DNA from: Candidatus Melainabacteria bacterium
GTDB lineage: Bacteria > Cyanobacteriota > Vampirovibrionia > Obscuribacterales > Obscuribacteraceae
Length of the DNA stretch: 64,000 nucleotides
Reading direction: 5' to 3'
Assembly: GCA_016716405.1 (NCBI GenBank)
Contig: JADJWK010000002.1
Location: forward strand, 930,001-994,000
The notes beneath the pieces are model-generated. The model saw only the letters and a list, made by a program, of their open reading frames with translations. It made no database searches and was not told where the DNA came from. Positions 60,779-64,000 of the stretch are shown here, in pieces. Position 1 is the stretch's first letter. Each line of letters starts with the position of its first letter. The position numbers and the translations under genes were made by a program.

Positions 60779-60809
60779 AAATTGCCTACAGTAATACTGT
60801 AGGCAATTT
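60779..60809 (-). terminator. Perfect palindrome/attenuator between the VWA gene and collagen copy 2
   Basis: AAATTGCCTACAGTA, one A, then TACTGTAGGCAATTT: 15 bases of perfect dyad. As RNA on the minus strand it forms a 13-base-pair hairpin followed by TTTCTCTTTTTTC, an intrinsic terminator. It stands 22 bases before the collagen gene's ATG and 48 bases after the VWA gene's stop, so it may act as an attenuator between the two or, as a dyad, bind a regulator. Confidence 0.75.
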
Positions 60810-60856
60810 ACGTGAAGTGTACGTGAAAAACCGCGTACGCTTGCTTTTACCGCTTC

Positions 60857-63364
60857 CTATCTCTGCGATTGGGTCAGACGTCTGACCACCGCGGAGAAGG
60901 ACTCCTTGATGGAGCTGACCGAGCTGCACTCGAAGAAGCGGCCACCGTTCTTGGCTCTGCCTGAAAGACCCGTGGATGAGTTTCCGAGGAATATATTCTG
61001 GTCGGATTTCAGGGTCGGGTCGTCAAGCATATTGAGGCCAATTGAGAAGATGGCGATGCCGTCTGTCCTGCAGGAATCGGCCTCGGTCCAGGAGTCGTTG
61101 GCCTCGGTGCCGCCATAACCTCCCGAGCCACCAGGCACACCACCGGATGGGATACCATCGGTGAAGAATATGATTGCTCGTTTGGAGCCGGCTCGAGAGA
61201 GACCGTCATAGGCGGCGGCCTGGAACTCGAGACGGGCGGTGCGGAGAGCCTCTGCGCACATGGTCCCGGAGAGGGGACGTCCGTTGTAGAGGCCGTCACC
61301 GGCGGTGGGGTTGGACCAGGGGACCAGACCGGTCTTGGACCCCTTGGTGACGATGTCCAGGGACTCCTGCTGGCTGTTGCTCGTATCGAGCGGTGTCCGC
61401 GGTACCCGGAAGCCCGGCAGACCGCTTGGGTTCTGGACGTCGTTGTTCTCGTCTATCCTGGCTTCGCTCCCCACGTGCCTGCCGTCCCAGATCGTGGTAC
61501 CGATCAGGGTGGAGGGTTGCATGGCTACGTCAATGTAGTAGCTGCTCTTGGCACGATATTGGGAGGTGCCGACAGCCCCGTTGACGATACCCGAGTGGGG
61601 TGTCGCCATGCTGTTGACGTTCGGGGCGGCTCCGAAAGGATCGCTATCGGAGAAGCCGACAAAACCGAAGCGGCAGTCAGCAAGGGCCCCGAGCTTCTGG
61701 AAGAAGCCCTGATCGGCTCCGTCCAGCGCAGTGGCGATGGGCTGGGACCACAACATGGCCAGGCGCTGGTAGGCTTTCTGGTAGCCTGCCTTCACCGTCA
61801 TATTGGCAGTCGGACCCTGATAGCCGCTGACGCCGGAGGCGTTCAGGAAATAGCCCCGGTGCAGACCGGTGCCGTCCAGATTGGCCTGGGTATCCAGGTT
61901 GCCCCGGGCAGCTTCCACGACCACGGCGATATTGGCGAAGTCGTATTGCTGTCCGGCGATGGTGCTGTCAGGCTCATCAGGATAACCGGGGAAGGTATAG
62001 CTGAAGCCGGAGAACACATCGTTGCCCGAATCATCCAGAGGCTGCTGGTAGGGATAAGAGCCGGGATTGGCTATATTGACCACCAGGTCGGTGTAGATGT
62101 TGGGGGCTGTATGGACTGGCAGGTTCGTGTTCCAGGGGTCGCCCGGATCGTCCATTTGCGGTCCGTTCAGGGAGTTACCCAGTCCACCGTTGGAGCTGTA
62201 GGCCGGGTACCGGAAATGGTCGGTGAGCGGATCGGCCCAGGCGTAGGAATTGCCGACCACCGAAGTCCAGGCGCCGCCGGCAGCCTGCCTGTGGGCAGGG
62301 CAGTTGCCCGGAGGCGAGCCGACATCGTTGGAGAAGAGGGCGTGCCTGAGATAAGCCTTGTAGACGATCAGGTCGTGACCGCTGAGGTTGACGTCAGTCT
62401 CCGAGTTGACCAGGTTTTGCGGGGGCAATACGTTCAGGGACTGACCCTGGATATTGGCAGCCGAGTTGTGGTCGATATACTTGAGCAGTGACTGGTTGGT
62501 GCTCGGGTGAGGTGCCTCGTCATATTGGATACAGCCCCGGTCGGTATTCGATACCAGACCCGGAAGCTTGCCTGTCTTGACGTAATTGAAAGGCGCCGAG
62601 CCGGCGGCACCGGGTACGAAGTTGGTGGGATTGGTGGACTTTTCGGTCTCCAGGAACGACTGTCTGGTGTTCCATCCCATACTGTCCGTGCCGTTGGCGT
62701 CGAGGGCGAAACTGGCTGTGAGACCACCGAAGGGATTCCACCAGCGCTTGATCAGGGTGACCTTGGTGAGGTCGTCCATGGAGCCCGAATAGTCGAATAC
62801 GAGGATCGCGTCGACCTGCGGGAGACCACCGATAGAGCTCGCCCGGATACCGACGTTGCCGACTCCGTAGAAGGAGATGAACACCGGGTGGTAGCCGTAG
62901 CCGGCGAACACCGCGATGGCGCGGCCGTTGGCGTTGCCAGGCGGGGTCGGGTCGACTGTGGCGAAACTGTTGAGGGGATCTACAAGACCGATGACGACCT
63001 TGGCCTCACCGTCGGTGGTGGTGGTCAGGGACGCCAGGTCCGGCACCAGGCTGGTGTTGGTGTTGAGGAATCTCCCCAGCACGTTCCCCATCTGGAACAT
63101 ATTGTATGCGTAGGCGGCAGCGTTCTGCTGCGCGTTAGCCAGCTTGGTCAGTCCCGGATCGTTACTGACGTCATAACTGGTTAGCATGGCTGTACCGGCA
63201 AGAGCGGCGGCGTCGCATGTCGCCGTCAGCTCTCTTTGTGCCATTTGCACGCGGCTCGCATCGAAGGCGAATAATCCAGCCATCAATATGAACAACATCA
63301 ACGCAATGACTAATCCGGTTATGGCCGCACCTTTCTGATCGCGAATCTTTTTTGAGTGCAACAT
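60857..63364 (-). CDS. TadG-like protein with von Willebrand factor A domain
   Basis: I take ATG 63364 (GGAGG upstream) rather than an ATG at 63406. The 835-residue product opens 'IRDQKGAAITGLVIALMLFILMAGLFAFDASRV', the TadG/Tad-family pseudopilin start with one span. 'RELTATCDAAALAGTAML' is the usual continuation. A VWA domain begins near residue 195 with the MIDAS D-x-S-G-S-M ('VFDYSGSMDD'), and the C-terminal part has a second VWA half ('RAIIFFTDGIPSGG'). The VWA is split by a long insertion containing aromatic/Gly-rich loops. TadG is thought to anchor or tip Tad pili; a VWA adds an adhesive or sensor surface. Confidence 0.88.
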   Translation of the reverse strand: MLHSKKIRDQKGAAITGLVIALMLFILMAGLFAFDASRVQMAQRELTATCDAAALAGTAMLTSYDVSNDPGLTKLANAQQNAAAYAYNMFQMGNVLGRFLNTNTSLVPDLASLTTTTDGEAKVVIGLVDPLNSFATVDPTPPGNANGRAIAVFAGYGYHPVFISFYGVGNVGIRASSIGGLPQVDAILVFDYSGSMDDLTKVTLIKRWWNPFGGLTASFALDANGTDSMGWNTRQSFLETEKSTNPTNFVPGAAGSAPFNYVKTGKLPGLVSNTDRGCIQYDEAPHPSTNQSLLKYIDHNSAANIQGQSLNVLPPQNLVNSETDVNLSGHDLIVYKAYLRHALFSNDVGSPPGNCPAHRQAAGGAWTSVVGNSYAWADPLTDHFRYPAYSSNGGLGNSLNGPQMDDPGDPWNTNLPVHTAPNIYTDLVVNIANPGSYPYQQPLDDSGNDVFSGFSYTFPGYPDEPDSTIAGQQYDFANIAVVVEAARGNLDTQANLDGTGLHRGYFLNASGVSGYQGPTANMTVKAGYQKAYQRLAMLWSQPIATALDGADQGFFQKLGALADCRFGFVGFSDSDPFGAAPNVNSMATPHSGIVNGAVGTSQYRAKSSYYIDVAMQPSTLIGTTIWDGRHVGSEARIDENNDVQNPSGLPGFRVPRTPLDTSNSQQESLDIVTKGSKTGLVPWSNPTAGDGLYNGRPLSGTMCAEALRTARLEFQAAAYDGLSRAGSKRAIIFFTDGIPSGGVPGGSGGYGGTEANDSWTEADSCRTDGIAIFSIGLNMLDDPTLKSDQNIFLGNSSTGLSGRAKNGGRFFECSSVSSIKESFSAVVRRLTQSQR

Positions 63365-63436
63365 AGCCCGTTTATTCCTCCAACATTCTGAAGGCCTGTC
63401 CTCCATTCAATCGAATTGCAAGTGAAATCAAAACTC

Positions 63437-64000
63437 TCAGTATCTCAAGCCCGGTGGATTTTCGAACTGCGCCTGGGATGTCACGACCAGGTCCATTGGT
63501 TTGCTCAGTCCAGGTATATCGAACCAGGGGACATTGATGAGCGGCGATGCGAACCCGTTAATTGTAACTCTCAGGAGCATGGTGTATTCATCCGGATCGG
63601 GAGCCGGATCACCGCTTGATAGCGGTGAAGGGCCGGTCTTGATAAATGTGCTCAAGCCCGACGCCGGATTGATCGGCTCCATGATGATGTCCACCCTGGG
63701 ATTGGTGGCGGATTCCGTCCAGCCTATGCCGGGGAACATGTTACGAATCTGGGCTGCCCGGGCACGGGCAGTGTCGTAGGCTCCCGGATAGGGTGTGCCG
63801 GGCGGATTTGCCGGCACATAGATCAGCCTGTTGAAGCACGGGGACTTAGCGGCCATCTGAGCCCCGGCGTTACAGGCGAACCACAGGAAAAAGGCGTTGA
63901 TGCTCACTGTCGCCAGATTGAGCACCGGGAAGAAAATGAACATGAAGAGGAGATACATTGTGGCCACGTACTCGGCAGCCATAGCTCCTCTCTTTGTTCG
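63437..64000 (-). CDS. TadE-like pseudopilin, N-terminus outside the window
   Basis: The visible 187 residues start R-T-K-R-G-A-M-A-A-E-Y-V-A-T-M-Y, the basic-leader-plus-Glu pattern of TadE proteins. A hydrophobic helix follows ('LLFMFIFFPVLNLATVSINAFFLWFA'), then a beta-rich domain with many Pro ending 'QFENPPGLRY'. The frame continues past the right edge, so the true start is not seen; an internal ATG at 63982 would remove the leader. It has no collagen tail. It is upstream of the TadG-like gene in the same orientation, forming a TadE-TadG-collagen-collagen series. Confidence 0.82.
   Translation of the reverse strand, partial: RTKRGAMAAEYVATMYLLFMFIFFPVLNLATVSINAFFLWFACNAGAQMAAKSPCFNRLIYVPANPPGTPYPGAYDTARARAAQIRNMFPGIGWTESATNPRVDIIMEPINPASGLSTFIKTGPSPLSSGDPAPDPDEYTMLLRVTINGFASPLINVPWFDIPGLSKPMDLVVTSQAQFENPPGLRY

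Overview
The window reads as part of a non-photosynthetic cyanobacterial-lineage genome (Vampirovibrionia/Melainabacteria, perhaps Obscuribacterales-like); this is an inference. The best clue is an IspH of the long plant/cyanobacterial type (24121-25368). A second, softer clue is the mix of Tad-type pseudopilins, a caspase-like protein, TPR/Sel1 proteins and a Ppx/GppA phosphatase. Genes are densely packed, with many 1-4 base start/stop overlaps and frequent TTG starts. I saw no rRNA, tRNA, CRISPR array, insertion sequence or phage gene.

Layout. 1-8.9 kb: a very large repeat protein cut by the left edge, a five-bladed-propeller glycosidase-like protein, a TPR/zinc-ribbon protein, a UPF0158-like protein and a large membrane protein. 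9-18 kb (plus strand): YkgJ-type cysteine-cluster protein, MFS exporter, membrane-anchored HtrA protease, TM2/zinc-ribbon protein, TadE-like protein with a collagen-like tail, Sel1-caspase-TPR protein and a frameshifted pterin-carbinolamine dehydratase. 18-24 kb (minus): a receiver-like protein with Glu-Pro and tandem 67-residue repeats, a 922-residue Pro/Ala-linker protein, a HAD phosphatase and a small exported protein with a clear intrinsic terminator. 24-29.6 kb (plus): ispH-hemE-hemY-ppx/gppA. 29.6-33.2 kb: small exported proteins, including a lipoprotein with an acyl-carrier-protein-like domain, then a three-gene operon (heme-oxygenase-fold-like, DUF1571-like, isoprenylcysteine methyltransferase-like).

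33.4-43.7 kb (plus) is a long co-directional cluster: alpha/beta hydrolase with a Cys nucleophile, enolase-superfamily enzyme, GH3-type acyl-adenylating enzyme, three SDR/epimerase-like reductases, a Mpo1-like protein, and two paralogous histidine-rich polytopic membrane proteins. It looks like an uncharacterised lipid or small-molecule pathway. 43.7-50.6 kb holds two GT-C-like membrane proteins and a signal-peptide-bearing TldD/TldE-type pair. 50.6-55.6 kb holds two divergent HTTM modules, each encoding HTTM membrane proteins with a recurring single-span partner protein (three copies in total).

55.6-64 kb (minus) is a pilus-like locus: a TadE-like gene cut by the right edge, a TadG-like VWA protein, and two tandem near-duplicate genes that join a TadE/pseudopilin head to about 490-560 residues of uninterrupted Gly-Pro-X collagen-like repeat. 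Each copy ends in its own matching hairpin terminator. With the third, short collagen-tailed TadE protein at 14.2 kb, this is the most striking part of the window: candidate collagen-tipped Tad pseudopilins.
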